This document shows positions 47,401 through 55,104 of a DNA stretch of 64,000 nt, piece after piece. The first letter of the stretch is position 1, and each line of letters begins with the position of its first letter. The translations under genes were made by a program, and so were the position numbers. This stretch comes from Roseospira marina (GTDB lineage Bacteria > Pseudomonadota > Alphaproteobacteria > Rhodospirillales > Rhodospirillaceae), in assembly GCF_014197855.1 (NCBI RefSeq), contig NZ_JACIGJ010000007.1:62001-126000 (forward strand). The letters are read 5' to 3'. The notes below the pieces were generated by a model. That model was not told the origin of the DNA and did no database searches. It saw nothing but the letters and a program-made list of their open reading frames with translations.

Positions 47401-49976
47401 TGGCTCTCCAGATCGGGAAACACGTCGCGCAACGTGGTGGCATCCGGGATGTGGGCCGCCACCAGGGCCGTGGGGCCCCCTTGGCTGGCGATCGTCATGG
47501 CATCGAGAAGCTGGGCCCTGTGCCGAGGGTCCAGGGTGTCGATCGACCGGCGGATGGCCTGATCCCCGATCCGCCCGTGCGTCCACTCGGTCAGCGCGGC
47601 TTTGGCGTCCACCTCCAGCAGCGTCACGGGCGCGGTCGCCAGCAGGGCCTGCACCCGCTCGTATTCCTCGCGAGCGCGGACCTCGGAGCGCTTCACGTCC
47701 TCGATGTCCGTGTTCGACCCGTACCATTTCACGATCTGGCCCTCGGCCCCCAGGATCGGCACGGCGCGGGTCGCAAACCAGCGGTACTGGCCATCGTGCC
47801 GCCGGATCCGGAAGTCCACGTCCAGCTCCGTCAGGGTGGCGACGCAGCCCTGCCAGGCCGCGAACAAACGCTCTTTGTCGTCCTCGTGCACGCACGCCAA
47901 CCAGCCGAAGCCGAGTTGGTCCGCCTCCGGAACGCCCGTATACTCCACCCACTGCTTGCTCAGATAATCGCACAAGCCGTCCCCGTCGCAGGTCCAGACC
48001 AGATGGGGCATCGACTCCGCCAGCATGCGCCAGCGCTCCTGGCCCACCGCCAACGCCGCCGACATGCGGTAGCGGTCCGTATCGTCCAGGCCCACGACCG
48101 CATAGCGTGGCGCCGTGCCGGCGCGGCTGGGGATGGGATAGACGGTCAGGATGAGGCGGGTCTCAAGGGCCGGATCGTCGGCCCGCACCCGGACGTGGCG
48201 GCGCCGCAGCTCGTCCCCCTGGTCCAGAAGGTCCTGAAACCGGGTGAGCGGGCCCCCGACAGGGCCCGCGTCGGCCAGATGTTTGAGGATCGACCGGCCG
48301 ATCAGGTCCTGGACCGACTCGACGCCGAAGATCCGGGCGGCCGCCTCGTTGCACAGGGCGATGGTGCCGGCGCCGTCGCAGACGACGATCAGGTCATTGC
48401 TGCGCCGGATCAGGGCCGCATAGATGTCCTTCTCGTCCTCCAGCCGTTGCCGGTGGGAGAGATCGACGACGCTCGCCACGACCATCCGCCGCCCATCCGT
48501 GACCAGCCGGCCAAGGCTGAGATTGACGGGAAACGATGTCCCGTCCTGGCGGCGCGCCTGCAGGTCACGTGCAACCGTCAAACGATCCACGTTGGAGGCC
48601 ATGAACCCGGTCCGCAGCCCCGCGTGATTCACCCGCAGGTCGTCGGGGAGAAGACAATCGACGCTGACGCCGATCAAGGCCCCCGGCGCATAGCCGAACA
48701 TGCGCTCGAGGCTGGGGTTGGTGATGACGATGTCGCCCGCGTCGTCGGCAACCAGGATTCCGTTCGGGGACACCTCGACGACATTCTGGAAGACCTGTTT
48801 GGCCTGGGTCAGTTGGCTCAGGTTCTCGGTCCGCGCCTTGATGCGGATCAGTTCGGCCGCCTGCGCCCCGCGCGCCGACAACTGGCGCTGGAACAGGACA
48901 CTCAGGCCGTAGGCAAGCAGGACGGCCCCCAGGGTCGCGCCCCCGACGGTGATCCAGATCGACCGGGCGAGCGCGGCCAGGGTGGCGCTCGGGATCACGG
49001 AGACCAGGGTCCAGCCGCCGCGCTCTTCGACCGGGTGGTTGACGGGCCCGCGCGGCGGGGTGCGGGTCCACACCCACAGGCCGGAAGCGGTGTCAACCGT
49101 GCCGGCGACGGCGTTCTGAATGCCCTCCCACACCCGCGGTTCGGTGTTGCCCAGGAACACCGGACGACCGAAGTCCAAGGCCCAAGCCTGGCCCGGATCG
49201 TCGTGGATGGCCCACGTCCCCGTACGGGTCAGGATTCGAATATTGTTTGTTTCGCCGAATAATGATCGTATCCTCTTCAGGACAGACTCAACAGAGATGT
49301 TGATGATTAAAAGTCCATTATCATCCGGTCCCGTCTCGCTCAAGCGAAGGGCCACACGGATGGTCGGCGTCAGGGGACGCTCTATTTTTCCATTCTCTCG
49401 GTTCAGGTTGATGTCTGAGATATAAAAGGCCTTGGCGTCCAGGTTCATCGTATCCCGGAAATACGACGTATCGCTTTTATCCTGATTCGCCCAGGCCGGA
49501 ACCGCGACGGCAAACGGTCCCACTTTGTTGACGCGGGCGCGCTCCACGCCATCGGGCCCGATCCACCGCGCCTGAACATAGGTCGGATTGCGCATCAGAA
49601 GAGTCGCGAAGGACCGTTTGAGAAGGCTGAGGTGCGTGTCCGGCGCCTCGAGGGCGCGCTGCACGTCGATCTCCCGGGTCACACCCGCCAGCTGGTGCAT
49701 CGCCGCCTCGATCGTCACGTTCAGCTTCTGCGCGGCAACGCCGACCAGATGGGTCTGAGCGGTGACCATCGCGGTCCGTTCACTGGCGTGCGTCAAGACA
49801 CCGACGATCCCGCCGCTGAGGAGGGCGATCACAACAAGCGGGACAAACAGGCTCCAGGCCGGCCGCAGCCCGCGAAAGACCCGGCCCCCGGGGCCGAGGG
49901 GCGCGGACCGACCGCCCGTCCTGGCGGAAGAGGAAAGGTCGGCGGCGGACAGGGATTGGGTCCCGCGATCATCCAT
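44484..49976 (-). CDS. Giant hybrid sensor histidine kinase (dCACHE-like, multi-PAS, HisKA, two REC, HPt)
   Basis: 1830 residues from ATG 49976 (in-frame ATGs at 50042 and 50141 only add a basic low-complexity tail). Order: first helix about 40-62, a large periplasmic dCACHE-like sensor about 65-340, second helix about 345-370, then about five PAS/PAC units. HisKA follows with His1099 ([10 protein letters not shown]), then an HATPase with NLVSNALKF and [15 protein letters not shown] divergent receiver precedes a canonical receiver with Asp1536 ([13 protein letters not shown]), and an HPt domain ends it with His1693 ([13 protein letters not shown]). It can run a complete internal phosphorelay, probably onto the two downstream REC proteins. 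Confidence 0.92.
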   Translation of the reverse strand: MDDRGTQSLSAADLSSSARTGGRSAPLGPGGRVFRGLRPAWSLFVPLVVIALLSGGIVGVLTHASERTAMVTAQTHLVGVAAQKLNVTIEAAMHQLAGVTREIDVQRALEAPDTHLSLLKRSFATLLMRNPTYVQARWIGPDGVERARVNKVGPFAVAVPAWANQDKSDTSYFRDTMNLDAKAFYISDINLNRENGKIERPLTPTIRVALRLSETGPDDNGLLIINISVESVLKRIRSLFGETNNIRILTRTGTWAIHDDPGQAWALDFGRPVFLGNTEPRVWEGIQNAVAGTVDTASGLWVWTRTPPRGPVNHPVEERGGWTLVSVIPSATLAALARSIWITVGGATLGAVLLAYGLSVLFQRQLSARGAQAAELIRIKARTENLSQLTQAKQVFQNVVEVSPNGILVADDAGDIVITNPSLERMFGYAPGALIGVSVDCLLPDDLRVNHAGLRTGFMASNVDRLTVARDLQARRQDGTSFPVNLSLGRLVTDGRRMVVASVVDLSHRQRLEDEKDIYAALIRRSNDLIVVCDGAGTIALCNEAAARIFGVESVQDLIGRSILKHLADAGPVGGPLTRFQDLLDQGDELRRRHVRVRADDPALETRLILTVYPIPSRAGTAPRYAVVGLDDTDRYRMSAALAVGQERWRMLAESMPHLVWTCDGDGLCDYLSKQWVEYTGVPEADQLGFGWLACVHEDDKERLFAAWQGCVATLTELDVDFRIRRHDGQYRWFATRAVPILGAEGQIVKWYGSNTDIEDVKRSEVRAREEYERVQALLATAPVTLLEVDAKAALTEWTHGRIGDQAIRRSIDTLDPRHRAQLLDAMTIASQGGPTALVAAHIPDATTLRDVFPDLESQEAVLRLVLGLTETGDVRVATGQTQITAPDGQRSDILLSASMATGGMLTGRLFLAFQDVSELLRVRRELEQYKDRLERLVEERTHQLANSNRLLETIADAIPSTVAYWRPDDTCTFANIAFGTWAGVPKEACIGAALRDLVDPRHFEENYPRFCEAMAGQMQVFEQERVSPAGDDVFVIANYIPDIADDTVQGVVMIVSDISEFKRAQFRLEAMNAELEHRTVQAEEASRAKSEFVANMSHEVRTPLNAILGLSQMLRKTNLNDQQIDFLDKILGSSRALMGILNDILDYSKMEARKLTFEAEHFNLDDIMNDIFDMFVFTASRKDIELLADLPPDVPTFLVGDALKLTQILTNLVSNALKFTERGSVRIAVRAEGGSPRACTLRFSVTDTGIGMTEDQKAIIFSPFSQADTSTTRRFGGTGLGLAICRHLVSAMGGEIGVTSTLGGGSSFWFRLPFDRQDAPTLDEPVHAAKRMLLLGGTPDSQDIVVRYLWEWGIESACAVDSRAALALCEPAAGEAPEFAAILVDCSQDADPMRDAALVVERLRDRTASAAVPLVGIVDPGAEGRTSPLTREDVPWALLPKPVTASKLFDALSQVLEPAAHPPVPAPRAPATGSEASAVTRVHGAQILLAEDNVVNQEVAYHLLTSMGAALDIVGNGEEAVHALRAKDYDLVLMDVHMPTMDGLQATQAIRALEGPVGGIPIIGMTAAAFNEDRIAALRAGMNAYLTKPIDSALLERTLIEWLPAEAPPNPESAPTPGPAFVAGAAPRAGRATPLDALAGFDLPAVLDRLSGDSALLVRLFGAFLADNESWIAAFDAAQARGDSATRQRLVHTLKGAAANIGAMEVHDAALALEIDTRAGRPNDGRPVKIALDRALSQIRTVVPEPAALAPDTPLDREAAIGALEEIIALLNTHRLAPDPLVDTVRRYLGAHYSEAFEGMRQKIEAFDLKGAARAASQLKQTLIDHGRH

Positions 49977-50429
49977 GGAAAGCCTGTTCGCTTCTGCCGA
50001 ACTCGGGGCGGCGTCACCGCGCGACCCGTCGCGGGACGGCATGAGGGCCCGGCCCGAAGCCCGGCAGTCCCGTCGGCGGCGGACACGCGGAGGCTTCCCG
50101 CGCGCACGGGCGGAGGCGAAGGGCGAGCGGAGGGCCGACACCGGGCGGCGCTATCGTATCGCCACGCTCGTTACCGAACCGTTAGGAACCGGGCGTCCGC
50201 ACAGGCGCTATTTAATCGGAATGCGAGTAATTTGAGCGCGCCCCATTCGAACGCGCCATCACCTGGGCGCGCTCGCCTTGAGGGGCGGGACGGATCTGGG
50301 GGTCCAGCGCCGCGTCGATCACCAGGGCGATGCGATGAGTCGCCGGCTCGTGCCTTTCCCGCAGGTCGCTGTCGGGATCGCCGCCGGCCGCTTCGGTCTC
50401 CGGCCGGTGGGCTCGAAGGCACCGAGGCG
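49977..50429. other. Gap between the hybrid kinase and rnd
   Basis: No convincing gene is seen. Long frames here are GC-rich read-through, including a doubtful N-terminal extension of the kinase. An AT-rich patch around 50208-50234 is the likeliest promoter zone for the minus-strand signalling operon, but no clear -35/-10 pair was found. Confidence 0.35.
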
Positions 50430-51641
50430 TCAGGCGGCGCCCTCGCCGGCCTCGACCTCCGCAGCCGCGTCGGCATCGTCCCCGACCTCGACAGTCAGGG
50501 TCTCGACCCGCTTGCCGTCCTCGGAGACCGCGAGGGCAAGGCGCCCGTGCTTAAGGTCCAGCGCGGCGGCACCGAACAGCTCCCGCCGCCAGCCGTCCAG
50601 AGCCGCCACCCCGGCGTGGTCGTCCGCCGCGATGCGCTCCAGATCGGCGGTTGAGGCGACCAGCTTCTGGGCGACGCCGGCGGCCTCGCACTTCATTTTC
50701 AGCAGGACCTTCAACAGGTCGATGATGGGGCCCAGGCCGTGCGGCAGATCCTCGCGCGCCGGCGGGCGGGGCAGGGTGCCGAGCGGCCGGGCGCGGGCAC
50801 GGTCGAGCGCGTCCAGGATATCGCGGCCGTGGCGCCCCTCCGCCATGCCCCGCGACATGGAGCGGACCTGCGCCAGCGCCTCCACCGTGTCGGGGTTCTG
50901 GGCCACGACGTCCAGCAGCGCCTCGTCGCGCAGCACGCGCTGGCGCGGCAGGTCGCGGGCCTGAGCCTCGTGCTCCCGCCACGCCGCCAGTTCAATGACG
51001 CCCGCCAGATAGCGCTGCGACTTGCCGCGCACCTTCAGGCGGCGCCAGGCCTCCTGCGGATCGGTCTCATAGGCGGCGGGGTTGGTCAGCGCGGCCATCT
51101 CCTGGTCGAGCCAGCCGACGCGGCCGTTGGCCTTCAGCATGGCCGCCAACTGCTCGTAGACGACCCGCAGGTGCGTGACGTCCGACAGCGCGTAGGTCAG
51201 GTGCTTCTGCGACAGCGGCCGGCGCGACCAGTCGGTGAACCGCATCGTCTTGTCGATGCGCGCCTTGGCCAGCTTGTTCGCGAGTGTCTCATAGCCGACC
51301 TGCTCGCCGAAGCCACACACCATGGCCGCCACCTGGGTGTCGAACAGGGGGCGCGGCAGGTCGCCGAGCATCTGATGGAAAATTTCGAGATCCTGGCGCG
51401 CGGCGTGGAACACCTTCAGCACGCTGGTATCCCGCATCAGGTCCTTAAGAGGCTCAAGGTCAATGCCGGGCGCCAGCGGATCGATACACCACGCCTCGTC
51501 CGGGCCGGCGACTTGCACAAGACAAAGCTGCGGCCAGTACGTCTTCTCGCGCATGAACTCGGTGTCCACCGCGACAAAGCGCGCACCGCGCAGGCGGTCG
51601 CGAAAAGCCGACAGGTCTTCGGACGTTTGAATCAGGGACAT
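50430..51641 (-). CDS. rnd: Ribonuclease D
   Basis: 403 residues. The DEDDy exonuclease residues are visible: Asp26 and Glu28 (VAVDTEF), Asp84 (ARQDLEIF), and Tyr150 with Asp154 (LTYALSDVTHL). An HRDC domain follows at about 210-290 (LPRQRVLRDEALLDVVAQNP), then a second helical region and an acidic Ala/Glu/Asp tail. It trims 3' ends of tRNA and other structured RNAs. It is divergent from the VPLPA-CTERM gene. Confidence 0.95.
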   Translation of the reverse strand: MSLIQTSEDLSAFRDRLRGARFVAVDTEFMREKTYWPQLCLVQVAGPDEAWCIDPLAPGIDLEPLKDLMRDTSVLKVFHAARQDLEIFHQMLGDLPRPLFDTQVAAMVCGFGEQVGYETLANKLAKARIDKTMRFTDWSRRPLSQKHLTYALSDVTHLRVVYEQLAAMLKANGRVGWLDQEMAALTNPAAYETDPQEAWRRLKVRGKSQRYLAGVIELAAWREHEAQARDLPRQRVLRDEALLDVVAQNPDTVEALAQVRSMSRGMAEGRHGRDILDALDRARARPLGTLPRPPAREDLPHGLGPIIDLLKVLLKMKCEAAGVAQKLVASTADLERIAADDHAGVAALDGWRRELFGAAALDLKHGRLALAVSEDGKRVETLTVEVGDDADAAAEVEAGEGAA

Positions 51642-51743
51642 ACTTGCCTTCTATCCGGCCATGCGGGGGATGGCAAGACGGCCGTTTGCGGCAGACGCCC
51701 CAATCCCCGCCGATTGGAGCGCCTCCCCCCTCCATTTGGTGGA

Positions 51744-51783
51744 TCGCAATGCGAGAGTTATCCGATAACTGCTCGTTTATCGG
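51744..51783. promoter_or_regulatory. Cluster of palindromes in the rnd / VPLPA-CTERM divergent region
   Basis: In the 361-bp gap 51642-52002 three symmetric elements lie side by side. TCGCA-A-TGCGA is at 51744-51754 and AGTTATC-C-GATAACT at 51756-51770. CCGATAA (51762-51768) is inverted as TTATCGG at 51777-51783. A TATAAA lies at 51834-51839. They look like overlapping transcription-factor half sites. The target could be either flanking gene. The rest of the gap shows nothing else. Confidence 0.5.
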
Positions 51784-52002
51784 TGCAAACTCCACCGTAT
51801 GGAGGGGCCAACCATGGGGTGGATTTTAACGCCTATAAAGTTCGGCATACATTCTGACCCAACAGGTCATGTGCCGGTCGCAGGCTGAGGGCGGCCTCAG
51901 CCAAATCACTCCAGAGCCATGCACGCACCCTTTGAACCGAAAACCGTGGGTCCGTCGCGTTGGGGGCACGACCGCGTGGGCCAGCACCTTGGGAGAATGA
52001 TC

Positions 52003-52665
52003 ATGAAGTTTTTCGAACGCATGAGCGCCATCGCTGCCGGAACCGCGCTGATGGTCGGTCTGTCGGGCGCCGCTCACGCCGCGTACGTCGCACCGACGGC
52101 CGTCACCTGGGAAAACAACGGCGACGTCGATACCGGCCGTGACAATGTCGAGGGCGTGAAGGAGCAGGGCGGGGACTTCCTCAGCCTGGGCCGCGGCGGC
52201 TGGGCCGTGATGGACTTCGGCGCCGAGCGCACCGGTTCCGGCCTGGTGATCGAAACCACGTACAATTGCACCGACACGCCCAGCGGTGAGTGCACGTATG
52301 GTGAATCCGCGAAGGTGTTCGCGGCCCTCGACTGGGACGGCACCTACGCCGCCACCGCCGATGGCGCGAACCCGCTGGGCGGCGCGATGGAGGGCTCGAC
52401 CACGACCTACTCCGGCGCGGATTGGACCTATGTCGCCGCGGTGCCGAACGGCGACGCGCAGACCGGTTTCACCTTCGATATTCCGGGGCCGTTCCGCTTC
52501 CTGGCCATCGTGGACACCACCACCGGCACGAAGTCGAAAGACGGCTTCGACATCGACAAGGTCGCCGTGACCCCGCTCCCGGCCGCCCTGTGGTTCCTGG
52601 TGACCGCCATCGGCGGCCTGACGGGCGTCCGTTGGCTGCGGAAGGGTCAGCCGGCGACGGCCTGA
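52003..52665 (+). CDS. VPLPA-CTERM sorting-domain surface protein
   Basis: 220 residues from ATG 52003 (GGGAGA upstream). A signal peptide (MKFFERMSAIAAGTALMVGL, cleaved after AHA about 26) leads a Gly/Thr/Asp-rich domain of unknown fold with two cysteines (CTDTPSGEC). The C-terminal tail TPLPAALWFL, followed by a hydrophobic helix and the basic RWLRKG (about 190-216), is a VPLPA-CTERM-type sorting signal. It is a plausible substrate of the XrtD-like exosortase at 9564-11159, which would cut near LPA. The function of the mature domain is unknown. Confidence 0.82.
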   Translation: MKFFERMSAIAAGTALMVGLSGAAHAAYVAPTAVTWENNGDVDTGRDNVEGVKEQGGDFLSLGRGGWAVMDFGAERTGSGLVIETTYNCTDTPSGECTYGESAKVFAALDWDGTYAATADGANPLGGAMEGSTTTYSGADWTYVAAVPNGDAQTGFTFDIPGPFRFLAIVDTTTGTKSKDGFDIDKVAVTPLPAALWFLVTAIGGLTGVRWLRKGQPATA

Positions 52666-52708
52666 CCAACACATCGTGACGCACCGGGCACGCCATCGTG
52701 CCCGACAG

Positions 52709-52736
52709 CCCCCCGGCGGAACCCGCCGGGGGGTTT
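52709..52736 (+). terminator. Rho-independent terminator after the VPLPA-CTERM gene
   Basis: CCCCCCGGCGG (52709-52719) pairs with CCGCCGGGGGG (52723-52733) around a 3-nt loop, followed by TTT. It lies 44 bp after the stop. Confidence 0.85.
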
Positions 52737-53087
52737 GCGTATGCGGGCCCGGCGCGATGCGCCATGCCGGTCGCCCATACGGCAAGCGGCGATGAGCCAC
52801 CGCAGGCCGGCAGCCCTCGACGCGGTCCAGGCCCAGACCGCGCAATCATACTGTGAACTCGGGGGCTGACGGAGCCTCATAAATTGAGGCTGTGGAGCGA
52901 GCAATCGCCATTTGGTTTCAAAGTGCGTGGCGTGACCGATACGACGCCTGCCGCCCGATGAGCTGTTGAATCACTTTCGCAGCTGCAAAGCTTAAGCGAT
53001 TCCAAAGATTGATGGTTTTTTCTTAGCACACTGATTCTTTGATGAAAATCGGATTTCATGCTTGCCAAAAATTCAGTTGCATGCGAT

Positions 53088-53133
53088 AAAAAATCATCTG
53101 GGGAGCATGTGGCGGCCACCACATGCTCCCCAG
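53088..53133 (-). terminator. Strong minus-strand rho-independent terminator
   Basis: A perfect 15-bp stem CTGGGGAGCATGTGG / CCACATGCTCCCCAG (53098-53133) with a 6-nt loop. On the minus strand a run of six T follows four bases later (53093-53088). It implies a minus-strand transcript arriving from higher coordinates, where no annotated gene lies before phoH. Confidence 0.8.
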
Positions 53134-53185
53134 GGCTAGAGGGATATTTCTTGGCTGCTCAGTGCCGATGGTTTACCGCTTTGCG

Positions 53186-53233
53186 TTACCCAAAGGACTT
53201 TGCCGCCGGTATTATCCGGGCAGTTTGCCACAC
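53186..53233 (-). CDS. Candidate 15-residue leader or small peptide
   Basis: On the minus strand AAAGGAGG (53247-53240) sits 6 nt before GTG at 53233, opening a 15-codon ORF (MWQTARIIPAAKSFG) ending at 53186. It lies inside the transcript that would end at the 53088-53133 terminator. The ideal ribosome site makes translation credible; the peptide itself resembles nothing known. Confidence 0.3.
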   Translation of the reverse strand: MWQTARIIPAAKSFG

Positions 53234-53335
53234 TGCGCACCTCCTTTCAGTCTTGATGCGGTTGCGGCGGAGGGTAACCCCTCTACCGCAACGTTCTTAC
53301 GCTACCCCACTTGTTCGGGTGGCGCAATAGATTTT

Positions 53336-53357
53336 GTATCCACAGGGGTGTGGATAA
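53336..53357. promoter_or_regulatory. Inverted pair of DnaA-box-like sites
   Basis: GTATCCACA (53336-53344) on the plus strand and TTATCCACA (53357-53349) on the minus strand face each other across GGGG, giving the palindrome TATCCACA-N4-TGTGGATA. The second matches the Escherichia coli DnaA box consensus exactly. Two boxes are too few for a normal origin; a DnaA-controlled promoter or titration site is more likely. Confidence 0.45.
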
Positions 53358-53577
53358 CTATATGTGGGCTATTTGACTGGGCGCGGAGTAGCGGACGGAC
53401 CGGCGGCGGCTGCGACCCTTACGCGTCTTCCATCGATATCGCCCGTGTCCTTGGGGCGTCTTTGGATTATAAGTCTTTTTTAATTCAAACATTTGCGTCA
53501 TCTTGAGCGAACAAAGCGAGCCGAAGGATCTCCCTAAGGGGAACAGTTCCGGACGGGTCGCGAGTCAACGCTGGCGA

Positions 53578-53604
53578 TCCCTCGCCGCACGCGGCGGCGA
53601 GGGA
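53578..53604 (-). terminator. Hairpin just downstream of phoH
   Basis: TCCCTCGCCGC (53578-53588) pairs with GCGGCGAGGGA (53594-53604) around a 5-nt loop, 17 bp beyond the phoH stop. No T-run follows on the minus strand. Confidence 0.5.
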
Positions 53605-53621
53605 CGACGACACGGGCGGCG

Positions 53622-54374
53622 TTACAGCACCGACAGCATGCAGGACACCAGCGGGTGGCGCACCACGTCGCGGTCGGTCAGTTGCACCACCGCGATGTCC
53701 TCCAGCGCCTCCAGCCGGTGGGCGATCTCGGCCAGCCCGGAGACCCCGGGCAGCAGGTCGGTCTGATCCGGATCGCCCGTGATGACCATGCGCGAGTGCC
53801 AGCCCAACCGGGTCAGCAGCATCTTGATCTGGCCATAGGTGCAATTCTGCGCCTCGTCGATGACCACGAAGCAGTTGTTCAGCGTCCGCCCGCGCATATA
53901 GGCGATGGGCGCGATCTCGATGGTCCCGTCGGCGATGAGCGCCTTGAGCCGCTTGCCGCCAGTGCGGTCCGACAGCGCGTCGTACAGCGGCCGCAGGTAG
54001 GGCAGCAACTTCTCCTCCATGGTGCCCGGCAGATAGCCCAGGTTCTCGCCCGCCTCCACGGCCGGACGGGACAGCACGATACGGTCGATGCGTCCCTCCT
54101 CCAGGTGCCGTACGGCGGTGGCGATCGCCAGATAGGTCTTGCCCGTGCCGGCCGGGCCGATGGCGAGGGTGAGGGGGTGATCCTCCATGGCCTCCAGCAG
54201 GCGGCGCTGGTTGTCGTTCTGTGGCCGGATGGTGCGCTTGTAGCTTTGGTCGCGGTGCCCGTCGATCGGATCCCAACCCACGCCGAGCGGATGCAGCGGC
54301 ACCGGCGGGTTGTCGTACCGGTGATGATCCTGCGGCGCGCGGGCGGCGGCGGACTTCGCGGAACGTCTGGCCAT
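53622..54374 (-). CDS. PhoH family ATPase
   Basis: 250 residues from ATG 54374; the in-frame GTG at 54383 is too close to the AAAGGAC ribosome site. Walker A is GPAGTGKT (73-80) and Walker B is CFVVIDEAQN. The conserved IVLSRPAVEAGE and SRMVITGDPDQTDLL motifs place it in the PhoH/YlaK P-loop family, often associated with RNA metabolism and phosphate starvation. The PIN domain of PhoH2 and the KH domain are absent. Its leader contains a terminator and repeats (see entries at 54387 and 54509). Confidence 0.9.
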   Translation of the reverse strand: MARRSAKSAAARAPQDHHRYDNPPVPLHPLGVGWDPIDGHRDQSYKRTIRPQNDNQRRLLEAMEDHPLTLAIGPAGTGKTYLAIATAVRHLEEGRIDRIVLSRPAVEAGENLGYLPGTMEEKLLPYLRPLYDALSDRTGGKRLKALIADGTIEIAPIAYMRGRTLNNCFVVIDEAQNCTYGQIKMLLTRLGWHSRMVITGDPDQTDLLPGVSGLAEIAHRLEALEDIAVVQLTDRDVVRHPLVSCMLSVL

Positions 54375-54386
54375 GGCGGTCACGTC

Positions 54387-54431
54387 CTTTCGCTGAGGGA
54401 GCTTTCGCTGAGGGGGCTTTCACCGAGGGGG
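54387..54431. repeat. Three tandem 15-bp repeats upstream of phoH
   Basis: CTTTCGCTGAGGGAG, CTTTCGCTGAGGGGG and CTTTCACCGAGGGGG run end to end from 54387 to 54431, in the leader of phoH. On the minus strand the last copy overlaps the ribosome-site region (GCGAAAGGAC). Confidence 0.8.
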
Positions 54432-54508
54432 TTTTCGCGGGCGGGAAGGGCGGCGGTCGCCCCGGATCGCCGGGGCCACCGAAGCGGCGCGCCTTGGCGG
54501 CGCGACAC

Positions 54509-54537
54509 AAAAAACGCCCCCGAGGAGCTCGGGGGCG
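54509..54537 (-). terminator. Rho-independent terminator upstream of phoH
   Basis: CGCCCCCGAG (54515-54524) pairs with CTCGGGGGCG (54528-54537) around GAG. On the minus strand six T follow at once (54514-54509). It lies 135 bp before the phoH start, so it ends a minus-strand RNA beginning above 54540 or attenuates phoH. Confidence 0.85.
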
Positions 54538-54725
54538 GTGGGGTCAGCGGAGGGCTTCGGAGGGCGCGCGGCCGGGACGTCACGGGACGGGGTGCGGTGC
54601 GGCGGATGGGGCGGGGCCGCGCATCCTGGGGTGCGAGCGTGGCCGGCCGGTCCGTGCGGCGAATCCGTCCCATTTGTTCTCCCATGGCGGCGCCTCGATT
54701 CAACCCTAGCCGGAATGACCGACTC

Positions 54726-54759
54726 TGTCACGGTGCTTGTGCGTGAAAGGACCGTGACA
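54726..54759. promoter_or_regulatory. 34-bp inverted repeat, probable operator
   Basis: TGTCACGGT (54726-54734) and ACCGTGACA (54751-54759) form perfect 9-bp arms 16 bp apart. The site lies between phoH (minus) and the GH13 gene (plus). No open gene exists in 54375-55104 apart from GC-rich read-through frames. The arm spacing of about 2.4 helical turns suits a dimeric repressor or two cooperating dimers. Confidence 0.5.
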
Positions 54760-55104
54760 CTACCAGATGTGGGATTCCGGCACCGCCGGGCCAAGGACAT
54801 CCCCACCGGGGGCGCGCGCGTTTCGTCACCAAATTGTCGGGTTTTGTCGCCCATCCCCGCTTCGCGTGGGCACGGGGGCCGTGCTAAGGTCTTTCGTCCA
54901 CTCCGGGAGCGGCCCCGGGGGCCGGCGCCGGTGTTCCAGGGCGCCGACCGGGCCGTTCCGCGCGGCAAGGACTTGACCGCCATGCCGAATGACCCAACGT
55001 CCCGCCCGTCTCTCGCCCATCTCCGGTTTCCCGGTCAGCCCCCCGCCCCGCGACGTGGGCCCCTGGACTCTCTCGGACCGTCCGCCCTGCGCAAGGTTGG
55101 TGTT

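Larger units (their letters stand above)
52737..53621. other. Lower-GC, structured, apparently noncoding region
   Basis: About 885 bp without a convincing gene. The part from about 52870 to 53520 is visibly richer in A/T than the rest of the window. It holds a small hairpin (52873-52891, AGCCTCA / TGAGGCT), a minus-strand terminator at 53088-53133, a compound hairpin at 53261-53292 (GTTGCGG / CCGCAAC enclosing GAGGG / CCCTC), a DnaA-box-like pair, and a minus-strand TATAAT at 53466-53471. ORFs of 80-130 codons on either strand lack ribosome sites and family resemblance. It may be a small-RNA locus, a replication-linked site or an island remnant. Confidence 0.6.

Noticed and set aside
52877-53122. 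81-codon minus-strand ORF
   Set aside because: Its start lies in the loop of the terminator hairpin and no ribosome site precedes it.
53362-53505. 47-codon basic ORF on the minus strand starting MTQMFELKKTYNPK
   Set aside because: No Shine-Dalgarno, and it overlaps the putative promoter hexamer; probably chance.
53123-53506. 127-codon plus-strand ORF in the low-GC region
   Set aside because: No ribosome site, starts inside the terminator hairpin, no family resemblance.
54420-54983. Long minus-strand frames upstream of phoH
   Set aside because: Arg/Pro-rich, read straight through a strong terminator, no ribosome site.
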